Made by a program: the position numbers and the translations under genes. Of a stretch of 42,664 bases of DNA, positions 25,549 to 34,336 are shown piece after piece. Positions within the stretch are counted from its first letter, which is position 1, and every line of letters starts with the position of its first letter. The notes beneath the pieces are model-generated. The model was not told where the DNA came from, did not search any database, and saw only the letters and a program-made list of their open reading frames with translations. Location: the NCBI GenBank assembly GCA_022561875.1, contig JADFQJ010000022.1:1-42664 (forward strand). The letters are read 5' to 3'. The stretch is from Bacteroidota bacterium (GTDB lineage Bacteria; Bacteroidota; Bacteroidia; Bacteroidales; VadinHA17).

Positions 25549-27105
25549 ATGGAAACTGTAAAAAAGACACTGCGCGATTCGGTACCAATGCGTTGGCTAA
25601 TGTTGATACTGGTTAGTATGTTGATGTTCTCAACTTACTGGTTCCAGGATTTTTTCTCAGGTTTAAAAGGATTGATGGAAACGGAAATGGGCTTTACCAG
25701 TGAAGAATTTGGCCGCTTGATTGGCCTGACTACCATTGCTAATATGTTCGGTATGATCATTGTTGGCGGTATTATGATTGATAAATGGGGAGTTCGTATT
25801 GCCGGTTTTACTTTTGGCGGCCTGGCCACTGTTGGCGCAACCATCACTGCTTTAGCTTCTTATGGTTTTTTTGGTGAAAGTCATTCTACCCAGTTAACAA
25901 TGATGATCATTGGCAGGATCATGTTTGGATCCGGTTTAGAGGTGGTTTGTGTTGTGGCTACCCGGTCTATCGTAAAATGGTTTAAGGGTTACGAGCTTGC
26001 CCTTGCAATGGCTATAAATATGGGATTCGGAAGACTTGGTTCCGCAATGGGTATTGCATTATCAATTGATATTGGAGGGAATAGTGTTTCCCCTGCAGTG
26101 GCATTTGCGGCTACTCTTATCGGTCTGTCAGTAATAATTTTCATAGTTTATTCAGTGTTTGACGTGAAGCTTGATCGCCAGGTTGGTACAGTTAAAACTG
26201 AAGAAGATGAAGATTTCAAATTTGCAGATTTAGTAAAGTTAATTACAAACCGGTCTTTCCTGCTTATTGCCCTGCTCTGTGTTTCTTTTTATTCTGCCGT
26301 ATTCCCGTTTATACAATACGCACCTGACCTGCTTGTGAATAAGTTCGGGTTTACTTATGATCTGCCATCAGGTATTGATTATTTCCAGATAGGAGGTAGT
26401 ACAGCCCTGGGTAATTCTGCGATCTTTATCGGTTTATTTATATTTGGATTAGCTTTTTCCATGATCCCGGCCAGGATGAAAACCCTTTCATTGAAAGTGG
26501 TATCCCTTGCTATTATTATAACTGCTTTCATCTTCTTTATTATCGGACTCTGGCCAACTTTATCGGTATGGTTGCACAACGGGCCAAAGACTGCAAGTCT
26601 GATCCCGATGGGTACTATCCTGTTTACACCAATCTTCGGAAATTATGTTGATAAAAAAGGAAAGGCAGCCTCATTGATGATACTTGGATCTTTGTTGCTG
26701 ATATTTGCCCATCTTGCGTTATCCATTTTCAACAGTGAAATACTTGGTTACTTTGGACTTCTAAGTCTTGGTATTGCCTTTTCATTAGTGCCTGCTGCAA
26801 TGTGGCCATCAGTTGCAAAAATTGTTGCTGAAAATCGTCTTGGAACAGCTTATGCCTCAATGTTTACCATTCAGAACTGGGGCCTGGGATTGTTCTTCTG
26901 GGGTATTGGAGCAGTCCTTGATCTGGCAAACAAAGATAACCTTGAAGCCATCAGGGCAGGTGAGATGATGTACGATTATACGATACCAATCGGTATGCTT
27001 GTTGTGCTGGGTGTTATTTCAATATTTCTTGCCTTCCAGCTTAGGAAAGCAGATGCAAAACAAAAATATGGTCTTGAATTACCTTCAGGTGTGACACCTG
27101 AATAA
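25549..27105 (+). CDS. major-facilitator-superfamily transporter
   Basis: 518 residues, about 12 hydrophobic segments. The cytoplasmic loop GGIMIDKWGVRIAG after helix 2 is the MFS motif A, and FGNYVDKKGKAA is its second-half echo. The start at 25549 (METVKKTLRDS) is preferred to 25510, which would add 13 residues. It is 74 bp before pepD, followed by a thioredoxin-like gene, in one likely operon, which points to import of a dipeptide or its products; sequence alone does not give the substrate. Some animal lysosomal dipeptide carriers (MFSD1) are of similar MFS type, offered only as a lead. Confidence 0.85.
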   Translation: METVKKTLRDSVPMRWLMLILVSMLMFSTYWFQDFFSGLKGLMETEMGFTSEEFGRLIGLTTIANMFGMIIVGGIMIDKWGVRIAGFTFGGLATVGATITALASYGFFGESHSTQLTMMIIGRIMFGSGLEVVCVVATRSIVKWFKGYELALAMAINMGFGRLGSAMGIALSIDIGGNSVSPAVAFAATLIGLSVIIFIVYSVFDVKLDRQVGTVKTEEDEDFKFADLVKLITNRSFLLIALLCVSFYSAVFPFIQYAPDLLVNKFGFTYDLPSGIDYFQIGGSTALGNSAIFIGLFIFGLAFSMIPARMKTLSLKVVSLAIIITAFIFFIIGLWPTLSVWLHNGPKTASLIPMGTILFTPIFGNYVDKKGKAASLMILGSLLLIFAHLALSIFNSEILGYFGLLSLGIAFSLVPAAMWPSVAKIVAENRLGTAYASMFTIQNWGLGLFFWGIGAVLDLANKDNLEAIRAGEMMYDYTIPIGMLVVLGVISIFLAFQLRKADAKQKYGLELPSGVTPE

Positions 27106-27179
27106 ACTTTTGATTTCTGCAACTGGCAGAGATAGAATAAGTAAACTTTTTTATATACACTAAAAGAATAATTATTAAT

Positions 27180-28643
27180 ATGAGTAAAGAAATAATAAAC
27201 CTGGATCCTAAGAAACTTTGGGAGAATTTTTATAGTCTTACCCAGATTCCCAGACCTTCAAAAAAAGAAGAGAAGGTAATTGCTTTTATGAGGAAGTTTG
27301 GGGAAGATTTGGGGCTGGAAACAATTGTGGACGAAGTAGGTAACTTAATCATTAAGAAGCCTGCAACCCCCGGAATGGAAAACAGGAAAACTGTTATTCT
27401 TCAGGGACATCTGGATATGGTGCCTCAAAAGAACAGTGACAAGATATTCGACTTCGGGAAAGATCCTATTGAACTTGTGATCGATGATGGCTGGGTAACT
27501 GCTAACGGAACAACTCTGGGAGCTGATAACGGGATTGGTGTTGCGGCTGCAATGGCTGTCCTGGAGACTGATAACCTGCAGCACGGACCAATCGAGGCAC
27601 TGTTTACCATTGATGAAGAAACCGGCATGACCGGGGCTTTCGGCCTCAAGGCAGATGTTCTTAATGGAGATATCCTGCTCAATATGGACTCTGAAGATGA
27701 AGGCGAATTGTATGTGGGTTGTGCCGGTGGTACTAATGCCAATATGAAAATTACTTTTAAGGAAGAAAATGTACCGGAAGGACATAAGGCTTTTAAATTG
27801 GAATTATCGGGATTAAAAGGTGGTCATTCAGGTATCGATATTCCCCTTGAAAAAGGAAACTCTAACAAATTACTGAACCGTTATTTGTGGCATGCTACTG
27901 CAAAAAAACACGGAATACGTATTGCAGAAATTAATGGAGGAAGCCTGAGGAATGCTATTCCAAGAGAATCTTTTGCTATTATTACCCTTCCTGCTGATAA
28001 CGAAAAAGATTTTATGGAGTGTGTAAAGGAATTTGAACAGACATTCCGGAATGAATTATCTTCTGTTGATCCGGATATTAAATTTGGGGCAAAACCTGCT
28101 GATATGCCTTTATCTGTTATGGATAAAGATTCACAGGAAAAACTTGTGAATACTGTCTATGCCTGTCCAAACGGAGTTATCAGGATGAGCACTGATATGG
28201 AAGACTTGGTTGAAACTTCTACAAACCTGGCCGTGGTTAAGTCGGAAGGAAATAAAGTTGAGATACTGTGCCTGATACGAAGCTCGGTGGATTCTGCCAG
28301 GGAAGACCTGAAAAACATGTTCACAAGTGTGTTCGAACCGGCAGGAGTTGAAATTGTATTTGATGGGGAATATCCCGGCTGGAAACCCAATATGGATTCA
28401 GCGATACTGAAAACAATGAAGGATGTGTATAATAAAAAGTTTGGCAAAATTCCAGAAATAAAGGCTATTCATGCCGGTCTGGAATGTGGATTGCTTGGTG
28501 GAGTCTATCCAAACCTGGATATGATCTCGTTCGGACCAACCATCCGGTTCCCGCATTCTCCGGATGAAAAAGTAAATATCGAAACAGTTTCAAAATTCTG
28601 GGAATTCCTTCTTGAAACTTTAAAAGCAATTCCTGAAAAATAG
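27180..28643 (+). CDS. pepD: aminoacyl-histidine dipeptidase (M20 family)
   Basis: Cytosolic zinc dipeptidase with broad Xaa-His/dipeptide activity. 487 residues. Metal and catalytic parts: GHLDMVPQ (first His/Asp), TTLGADNGIG (bridging Asp), IDEETGMTGAFGL (catalytic Glu pair), NMDSEDEGELYVGCAGG, and a C-terminal His in IRFPHSPDEKV. The lid/dimer domain includes GLKGGHSGIDI. It lies between the MFS gene and a thioredoxin-like gene (12 bp), probably one transcript, and fits peptide fermentation. Confidence 0.94.
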   Translation: MSKEIINLDPKKLWENFYSLTQIPRPSKKEEKVIAFMRKFGEDLGLETIVDEVGNLIIKKPATPGMENRKTVILQGHLDMVPQKNSDKIFDFGKDPIELVIDDGWVTANGTTLGADNGIGVAAAMAVLETDNLQHGPIEALFTIDEETGMTGAFGLKADVLNGDILLNMDSEDEGELYVGCAGGTNANMKITFKEENVPEGHKAFKLELSGLKGGHSGIDIPLEKGNSNKLLNRYLWHATAKKHGIRIAEINGGSLRNAIPRESFAIITLPADNEKDFMECVKEFEQTFRNELSSVDPDIKFGAKPADMPLSVMDKDSQEKLVNTVYACPNGVIRMSTDMEDLVETSTNLAVVKSEGNKVEILCLIRSSVDSAREDLKNMFTSVFEPAGVEIVFDGEYPGWKPNMDSAILKTMKDVYNKKFGKIPEIKAIHAGLECGLLGGVYPNLDMISFGPTIRFPHSPDEKVNIETVSKFWEFLLETLKAIPEK

Positions 28644-28655
28644 AATATAATTAAC

Positions 28656-29189
28656 ATGAAAAAAAATTACCTTGCCGCAATTCTTCTTCTCCTTGCAACG
28701 ACAGGCTTCTCGCAGGATATAAACAAGGTTGAATTTTCCGAAAGGGTCGGTAGTATGATACTGATAGGAGAATGTGATCGCGATGCATTTACCATGCAAC
28801 CATTCCAGGAATGGTATGACCCTGAATACGAAGAATACACACCCGAACAGGCCGTTGTTGAAAAGGTTAAGAAAAATATCAGTTATGCTTTGCGGATAAC
28901 GATAGTGATGGGAACATGGTGTTCAGACAGCCAAAGGGAAGTACCAAGGTTCTACAGGATTATGGATGATGCAGGTATCCCGGATGAAAAAGTGGAAATG
29001 ATCAGTGTTAACAGGGAAAAACTGGTTCCCGGAATGGATATCAGTGCCCTGAAAATTGAAAGAGTTCCTACCTTTATTTTTTATGATGGAATAAAGGAGC
29101 TGGGCAGAATTATTGAAACCCCTGCAGAAACATTAGAGAAAGACCTTCTCAGGATATTAGTTAAGAAACCCTTACACGAACCTCAATAA
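28656..29189 (+). CDS. exported thioredoxin-like protein
   Basis: 177 residues with a signal peptide ending at GFSQ, followed by a thioredoxin-like fold: IVMGTWCSDSQREVPRF (single redox-site Cys, CxxS form) and the cis-Pro loop IERVPTFIFYDG. The CxxS form suggests reductase/isomerase binding or a non-redox role rather than a full dithiol oxidoreductase. Third gene of the MFS-pepD operon, 12 bp after pepD. Confidence 0.78.
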   Translation: MKKNYLAAILLLLATTGFSQDINKVEFSERVGSMILIGECDRDAFTMQPFQEWYDPEYEEYTPEQAVVEKVKKNISYALRITIVMGTWCSDSQREVPRFYRIMDDAGIPDEKVEMISVNREKLVPGMDISALKIERVPTFIFYDGIKELGRIIETPAETLEKDLLRILVKKPLHEPQ

Positions 29190-29237
29190 ATTTAGATTTT
29201 ACATATCAACCGGTTACCCGAACCTTTTTTCTCATTA

Positions 29238-29270
29238 TTTGACAAACAGTCCGAAAATGTATTAAATTTG
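29238..29270 (+). promoter_or_regulatory. Bacteroidota promoter (TTTG-N21-TAAATTTG)
   Basis: TTTG at 29238-29241, a 21-bp spacer and a perfect TAnnTTTG at 29263-29270, the best promoter match in the window. It drives the activase/hydroxyproline-dehydratase pair with a long leader of about 220 nt. Confidence 0.65.
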
Positions 29271-29290
29271 TACTATATATCACAAAACGC

Positions 29291-29368
29291 ATGAACAAAC
29301 AATTCCAACATACTCCATTTTATGCCCGCAACGGAAAATGCCTGTTTGAGTGCTGGATCTTCTATTAG
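29291..29368 (+). CDS. possible 25-residue leader peptide
   Basis: ATG to TAG just after the predicted transcript start; starts MNKQFQHTPFYARNG and ends CLFECWIFY. It could be a leader peptide or chance. No family known. Confidence 0.2.
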   Translation: MNKQFQHTPFYARNGKCLFECWIFY

Positions 29369-29500
29369 AGAATATTTCCTGAAAGAACCACTGGTAAAAC
29401 CCGGATAAGGTATTTCTAATTTTCTGTATCCATTTTTCAATTTTTCTGTAATAAACTGTATCTCGTTTGCTATCGACGATACCGGTAATAACTTCTGTAT

Positions 29501-30298
29501 ATGAAAGGTTTGATCTTTGATATAAAAAGACTTGCCCTGCATGATGGTCCGGGGATCAGGACCACTGTATTCTTTAAGGGGTGTCCTTTGAATTGCTTGT
29601 GGTGTCATAACCCGGAAAGCCGGTGTTTTGATACAGAGTCATATACACATTTGGATAGATTAGATGGGCAGGTCTTTAAAAAACAGAAAGAAGTAGGAAA
29701 ATGGATGTCTGTTGATGAAGTGATAAGAGAGATTGAAAAAGACAAGATCTTTTACAAGGAATCAGGAGGGGGAGTGACCTTTTCAGGAGGGGAACCGTTT
29801 TTGCAGTATGAATTCCTCGGTTATTTGCTTCATGCGTGTAAGCATAAGGGTATTCACACTGCTGTGGATACAACCGGCTATATAAAAAGGGAGAAATTTG
29901 AAAGTATTTATAAGCTGTCAGACCTGTTCCTGTACGATCTGAAACATATGGATGAAAGACTGCATAAGAAATATACAGGGGTGTCTAACAAGCTGATCAT
30001 TGAGAATCTTGAATGGTTATCCGAAAGAAAAAGGAAAATAATAATTCGTTTTCCTGTTGTGCCCGGTTATAATGATTCTGAAAAAAACATCGACCTGATG
30101 AGATTATTACTTGAAAAATTATATCCGAATGTGAATCAAATCGATCTGCTTCCTTATCACAGAATGTCAGGTAGTAAAGCTGAGCGTTTTGGATTAGAAC
30201 AACAAATAGCCGGGATTGAAAAGCCTGATCCCGCTCAATTGGAATCCATCAGGAAGAAGTTTGAAGAAACCGGTTTTACCGTAGGAATAGGTGGATAA
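29501..30298 (+). CDS. glycyl-radical-enzyme activase (radical SAM)
   Basis: 265 residues. Uses S-adenosylmethionine and a [4Fe-4S] cluster to place the glycyl radical on its partner enzyme. N-terminal IKRLALHDGPGIRT and GCPLNCLWCHNPES carry the CxxxCxxC cluster motif (Cys28, 32, 35); TFSGGEPFLQ and YDLKHMD follow. Many activases for dehydratase-type glycyl-radical enzymes carry an extra ferredoxin-like insert with two clusters right after the CxxxCxxC; here that stretch has no further Cys and is short (about 30 residues), so this enzyme resembles the simpler PflA layout. 37 bp before hypD, in the same operon. Confidence 0.92.
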   Translation: MKGLIFDIKRLALHDGPGIRTTVFFKGCPLNCLWCHNPESRCFDTESYTHLDRLDGQVFKKQKEVGKWMSVDEVIREIEKDKIFYKESGGGVTFSGGEPFLQYEFLGYLLHACKHKGIHTAVDTTGYIKREKFESIYKLSDLFLYDLKHMDERLHKKYTGVSNKLIIENLEWLSERKRKIIIRFPVVPGYNDSEKNIDLMRLLLEKLYPNVNQIDLLPYHRMSGSKAERFGLEQQIAGIEKPDPAQLESIRKKFEETGFTVGIGG

Positions 30299-30299
30299 G

Positions 30300-30331
30300 A
30301 ATAGAAATTAAAAATTAAAAATTAAAAATTA
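30300..30331. repeat. AT-rich tandem repeat between activase and hypD
   Basis: AATTAAAA units about 3.5 times, immediately before the hypD start region; may act as an A/T-rich translation enhancer, as is common before Bacteroidota genes. Confidence 0.5.
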
Positions 30332-30335
30332 CGAA

Positions 30336-32699
30336 ATGAACAAACGTGTCAGGAAATTACGAGAGCAAAGCCTGAATGCTGTAAACCGTGTATCGCATGA
30401 AAGAGCTGTCTTAGTGACGGATTTTTATAGGGAACATCTTGAAACAGGCCTTTCAAAACCTGTTGAACGGGCAAAGGTTTTTGAATATATTCTCAGGCAC
30501 AAACATGTATGTATTAATGATCTTGAACTGATAGTGGGTGAAAGAGGGCCTGCACCTAAAGCAACTCCTACTTATCCTGAGATTACATTACATTCTCTTA
30601 AGGATCTTGATATACTTGACTCGAGACTAAAAGTTTCATTTAAGGTTGATGATGAAACCCGGAAGATATACAATGAACAGATCATTCCGTTCTGGCAAGG
30701 AAATACCAACCGCGACAGGATAATGCAGAATATGGATAAAGAGTGGTTGAATGCATATGAAGCAGGTGTTTTTACTGAATTCCAGGAACAAAGAGCTCCT
30801 GGGCATACTGTACTTGGAAAAAAGATCTACAGTCAGGGAATGATTGATATTCAGAAAGAAATCAGGGAGCAGATAGAGAAACTTGATTTTTTCAAAGAGA
30901 GGGATGCATATGAACGCAGAGAGGAACTAAAAGCAATGGATATTGCTGCCGGTGCATTGATAATGTTTGCAAAGAGGCATGTTGATAAGCTTATTGAACT
31001 GTCTGCAAATGAACAGGATAATTCCCGAAAAGAGGAACTTGAAAAAATAACTGCCGTTTGTCGTAAAGTACCGGCGCATGCACCGGAATCATTCCATGAA
31101 GCTTTACAGTATTACTGGTTTGTGCATCTTGGAGTGATCATCGAACTGAACCCGTGGGATTCATTTAACCCGGGGCGGCTTGACCAGCACCTCTATCACT
31201 TTTACAGGAAAGGATTGAAGGACGGGAGTCTTGATAAGGATAAAGCAACCGAATTGCTGCAATGTTTCTGGATAAAATTTAATAATCATCCTGCTCCTCC
31301 CAAGATTGGGGTCACTGCGCGGGAGAGTAACACTTATACGGATTTTACACTGATCAATCTGGGCGGGTTAAAGGAGGATGGCTCGGATGCAGTTAACGAA
31401 CTAAGTTACCTGATATTGGATGTTATTGAGGATATGCGAATAGTTCAGCCTTCATCTATGATACAACTGAGCAAAAAAACCCCTGATAAATTCATACACA
31501 GGGCACTTAAGATTATTAAAACAGGTTTTGGACAGCCATCGGTTTTCAATACCGACGCTATAATTAAGGAGCTGGTTAGCCAGGGAAAATCAATTATTGA
31601 TGCACGTAACGGAGGTGCCAGCGGATGTGTCGAGTCCGGAGCTTTCGGTACAGAGGCATATTTTCTTACCGGATATTTTAACTTCAATAAGGTGCTTGAG
31701 ATAACACTGAATAACGGAACGGATCCCGTTACAGGTAAACAGATTGGAATTCAAACAGGAGATCCAATAAAATTCAGGTCGTTTGAACAGGTGACGAAGG
31801 CCTGGCAAAAACAGTTAAACCGGTTTATTGATATCAAAATTAAGGGGAATAATATCATTGAAAAGATAAATGCAAATCATATCCCTGTACCATTCCTTTC
31901 TGTTCTGATTGATGATTGCATTAAGAATGGAAAGGACTATAATGCCGGAGGGGCAAGGTATAATACGAGTTATATCCAGGGTGTCGGGCTTGGTAGTGTT
32001 ACCGATAATCTTACCTCTGTCCGGTATCATGTGTTTGACAATAAAGATATCTCGATGGCTGAGCTTTTGAAAGCCCTGAATGCTGATTTTGCGGGATACG
32101 ATGAAATGCGGCATAAGCTTGTTTATGAAACTCCAAAGTTTGGTAATGATGATGAATATGCTGATCAGCAGGCTGTTGAAGTTTTCAATTGTTTTTATAA
32201 AGCTGTGAATGGCAGACCGACAGCACGCGGGGGCAAATTCAGGATCAACCTGCTGCCGACCACGAGTCATATTTACTTCGGAAGCGTGACAGGGGCAATG
32301 CCTGACGGGAAAAAAGCCGGCAAGCCTGTTTCTGAAGGGATTTCACCAGTTCAGGGTGCCGACACTAAAGGACCTACTGCCGTGATGAAGTCGGCAGCCA
32401 GGATCGACCATCTTAAAACAGGAGGCACACTGCTGAACCAGAAATTCTTACCCGGCTTTTTTAATACCAGTGAAAATATTGTAAAACTTAGTCATCTTAT
32501 CCGTGCATATTTCAGTATGGATTGCCACCATATCCAGTTTAATGTTGTGGATGCAGATACGCTGAAAGATGCACAGAAACATCCTGAGAATCATCGTGAC
32601 CTGATCGTCAGGGTGGCAGGGTATAGTGATTATTTTAACGACCTGGGAGAAGAATTGCAGAATGAAATCATCAGCAGGACGGAACATGGGGGGATGTGA
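30336..32699 (+). CDS. hypD: glycyl-radical trans-4-hydroxy-L-proline dehydratase
   Basis: 787 residues. Removes water from trans-4-hydroxy-L-proline to give 1-pyrroline-5-carboxylate, which can then become proline. The thiyl-radical Cys is 431 and the general acid/base Glu is 433 in GGASGCVESGAFG; the glycyl radical is Gly762 in RVAGYSDYF. Long stretches (VGERGPAPKATPTYPE, GHTV, ELNPWDSFNPGRLDQHL, KDYNAGGARYNT) follow the HypD group as remembered from the C. difficile enzyme, whose Cys, Glu and Gly sit three residues further on. Other GCVE-type dehydratases (glycerol, choline lyase) are the alternatives. The matching activase is next door. No proC in the window. Confidence 0.85.
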   Translation: MNKRVRKLREQSLNAVNRVSHERAVLVTDFYREHLETGLSKPVERAKVFEYILRHKHVCINDLELIVGERGPAPKATPTYPEITLHSLKDLDILDSRLKVSFKVDDETRKIYNEQIIPFWQGNTNRDRIMQNMDKEWLNAYEAGVFTEFQEQRAPGHTVLGKKIYSQGMIDIQKEIREQIEKLDFFKERDAYERREELKAMDIAAGALIMFAKRHVDKLIELSANEQDNSRKEELEKITAVCRKVPAHAPESFHEALQYYWFVHLGVIIELNPWDSFNPGRLDQHLYHFYRKGLKDGSLDKDKATELLQCFWIKFNNHPAPPKIGVTARESNTYTDFTLINLGGLKEDGSDAVNELSYLILDVIEDMRIVQPSSMIQLSKKTPDKFIHRALKIIKTGFGQPSVFNTDAIIKELVSQGKSIIDARNGGASGCVESGAFGTEAYFLTGYFNFNKVLEITLNNGTDPVTGKQIGIQTGDPIKFRSFEQVTKAWQKQLNRFIDIKIKGNNIIEKINANHIPVPFLSVLIDDCIKNGKDYNAGGARYNTSYIQGVGLGSVTDNLTSVRYHVFDNKDISMAELLKALNADFAGYDEMRHKLVYETPKFGNDDEYADQQAVEVFNCFYKAVNGRPTARGGKFRINLLPTTSHIYFGSVTGAMPDGKKAGKPVSEGISPVQGADTKGPTAVMKSAARIDHLKTGGTLLNQKFLPGFFNTSENIVKLSHLIRAYFSMDCHHIQFNVVDADTLKDAQKHPENHRDLIVRVAGYSDYFNDLGEELQNEIISRTEHGGM

Positions 32700-32851
32700 A
32701 TGTAGTGAAGAGGTTGGAAGTTTGAAGTTCGAAGCTGGAAGGAGGAAGGCAACAGGCGGAAGGAAGAAGGAAGAAGAAAGCGGTGAGGGGTGAGTTGTGA
32801 GAGATGAGAAAATGAGAAGTTGAGAAAGTGAGAAGTTGAGAAAGTGAGAAT
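32700..32851. repeat. purine-rich word-repeat island
   Basis: Short GA-rich words: GGAAGGAGGAAGG, then GAGAAGTTGAGAAAGTGA repeated. It abuts the truncated HEPN frame directly, replacing the N-terminal half of that gene. Confidence 0.6.
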
Positions 32852-33076
32852 GTGCCGCCAAGGACTCATAATTTGATACATTTATTATCTTTTACCCCGA
32901 TAGAGCTAATAGATGACAGGAGCGAGTTTTTGTTGAGCTTAAACAGATTCCAATTAGAAGGACGATACCCTGACTACTTAACAAAGATGCATGATATTTG
33001 TAATGAGCAATTTACGACTTCGATGTTAGATTCTACAAATCAATTAAGACTATGGTTACTAGAGAAACTGCAATAA
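32852..33076 (+). pseudogene. HEPN-domain toxin (HepT-like), N-terminus lost
   Basis: 74 residues matching only the C-terminal part of the HEPN domain of the type usually paired with a MNT nucleotidyltransferase: PPRTHNLIHLLS, FLLSLNRFQLEGRYPDYL. Full-length proteins are about 120-135 residues; the front half (with the WxxxAxxDLxxA-type helix) is missing and the preceding bases are the GA-rich repeat island. The start given is GTG, probably not a real start. It overlaps the next gene by 25 bp, as in working HEPN-MNT pairs. Confidence 0.7.
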
Positions 33077-33381
33077 ACACAGCTAAATCTTTTATAAATG
33101 ATTGTCAATTAAATGGTTTAACTTTTCATAAAGTGATATTATTTGGTTCTGCTGCTAAGGGTTTGACACATGAGTGGTCAGATATAGATTTATTACTTAT
33201 TTCTGACCAATTTGGTGATAATATTTTTGATAATTTGAAACTATACTCCAGGATTAATATAAAATATCCAATTGTAGAGACACACCCATATCCAACGAAG
33301 TACTATTATGAGGGAAATGCCTTTTTTAAGGAGATAAGTAAAGAAAGCATTGAAATAATAACGCCTAAACCTAACGTATAA
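33052..33381 (+). CDS. MNT-type nucleotidyltransferase antitoxin (MntA-like)
   Basis: 109 residues with the minimal nucleotidyltransferase signature ILFGSAAKG, then SDIDLLLIS (the GS-x10-DxD pattern of the palm). In HepT-MntA systems this protein AMPylates the HEPN ribonuclease and neutralises it. The gene looks intact but its partner just upstream is truncated, so it is an orphan antitoxin. Low-GC codon use compared with neighbours hints at transfer. The stop codon is part of a repeat element (33378 onward). Confidence 0.82.
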   Translation: MVTRETAINTAKSFINDCQLNGLTFHKVILFGSAAKGLTHEWSDIDLLLISDQFGDNIFDNLKLYSRINIKYPIVETHPYPTKYYYEGNAFFKEISKESIEIITPKPNV

Positions 33382-33445
33382 CCACAGTGAAATATGCTCC
33401 TTCCCCCAATGAAATAAAAAGAATTTCATGGGGTAAACGTGGCAA
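33378..33445. repeat. repeat element: 20-bp core plus hairpin
   Basis: Core ACCACAGTGAAATATGCTCC (33381-33400) is identical to 11383-11402. It is followed by an inverted repeat (33404-33433): ATGAAAT (33409-33415) with ATTTCAT (33423-33429), extended by CCCC/GGGG around a bulge. Confidence 0.7.
33404..33433. terminator. hairpin between convergent genes, possible terminator
   Basis: Bulged stem CCCC-ATGAAAT / ATTTCAT-GGGG between mntA (+) and the membrane protein (-). No long T-tract, so termination is a guess; it is also part of the repeat element. Confidence 0.35.
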
Positions 33446-33455
33446 GCTTATAACT

Positions 33456-34322
33456 TTATTCTTTATTATACAGATAATACTCAAGCTGGCTGCCGTAAAT
33501 CCATATTTTCAACCAAATCCTGCTCCATATAAATAACTGTTGTACCAGGAACATGATGAAGATCGTAAATCCTGTGGTCATTCCAATGGCGCCTGAAAGG
33601 AATTTGAATACAAATATCAGTAAAACGAAACCTGCCAGTAAAAGCAAATAGAGGGGATAGGTTGATAATAGCTTCCGGGATACGAAAATGACGGATGCCC
33701 GTAACTTTTTCAATACCTGAATGGAATCTTCTGTAATAATCATAAAACGTGTGTAATGCGCCACGATCTGGAGGTAAATAAAAATTATAAGATGCAGTCC
33801 GGCTCCTGAAATTACAGCATAAAACAAGGCTTTCTCTGTTTCGGCGTTTTTCACAAGAATGTTAATTATCAGTAATAATGGCAGGTAGATGATCAGAATT
33901 ACCAGAACATGAATAATAATGAAGTATAATGTTAGTCGCAGGAACCTGAAGAAAAATTTACTACCGTTCGCGAAGAATTCTTTTCTTTCAAAAACAGCTT
34001 CGTTATCTAAAGTTTTCAGAATTCCTCCTGCCAGAAAAATGTTTAAAAGAAGATACAGGATTGCCAGCCAGACACCTGTTTTAAATAACAGGCTGATCGA
34101 ACCTTTGGCACTGTCCATGAATTCCTGAATAGCAGTAAAATCAAAATTCGTTAACAGCTTATTTACCTGAAGACTTCCATGAGCTGCATTGGTGATCACA
34201 CCATAAAAAGGTATAGCCAGTGCCAGCGCGAAAAGTAGATTTAAAACATATATCATGGTGGTCAACTTCAACGAACGGGATGCCAGTCGTAATCCTGACA
34301 GATAATTTTGTATAATTGTCAT
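33456..34322 (-). CDS. uncharacterised polytopic membrane protein
   Basis: 288 residues with about six hydrophobic helices (residues 20-42, 80-105, 130-160, 170-195, 220-245, 255-275). A polar loop after the first helix and ANGSKFFFRFLRL-type amphipathic segments are visible. No family could be named with confidence; it is of the general Bacteroidota type of 6-TM integral proteins. It follows the M1 peptidase gene by 14 bp and is likely co-transcribed with it. Confidence 0.6.
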   Translation of the reverse strand: MTIIQNYLSGLRLASRSLKLTTMIYVLNLLFALALAIPFYGVITNAAHGSLQVNKLLTNFDFTAIQEFMDSAKGSISLLFKTGVWLAILYLLLNIFLAGGILKTLDNEAVFERKEFFANGSKFFFRFLRLTLYFIIIHVLVILIIYLPLLLIINILVKNAETEKALFYAVISGAGLHLIIFIYLQIVAHYTRFMIITEDSIQVLKKLRASVIFVSRKLLSTYPLYLLLLAGFVLLIFVFKFLSGAIGMTTGFTIFIMFLVQQLFIWSRIWLKIWIYGSQLEYYLYNKE

Positions 34323-34336
34323 GGTTTCAATTTGTA

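Larger units (their letters stand above)
29190..29500. other. 311-bp leader region of the hypD operon
   Basis: Contains the promoter at 29238-29270 and about 220 bp of transcribed leader. A minus-strand open frame (29273-29608) overlaps the start of the activase; its codons look moderately natural but it matches no family and would overlap the activase coding start, so it is not called. Confidence 0.4.

Noticed and set aside
27345-27785. 146-residue ORF antisense to pepD
   Set aside because: Shadow of the pepD codons; no family resemblance.
29273-29608. 111-residue minus-strand ORF overlapping the activase start
   Set aside because: No family resemblance and it overlaps the coding start of a clear radical-SAM gene and its promoter region.
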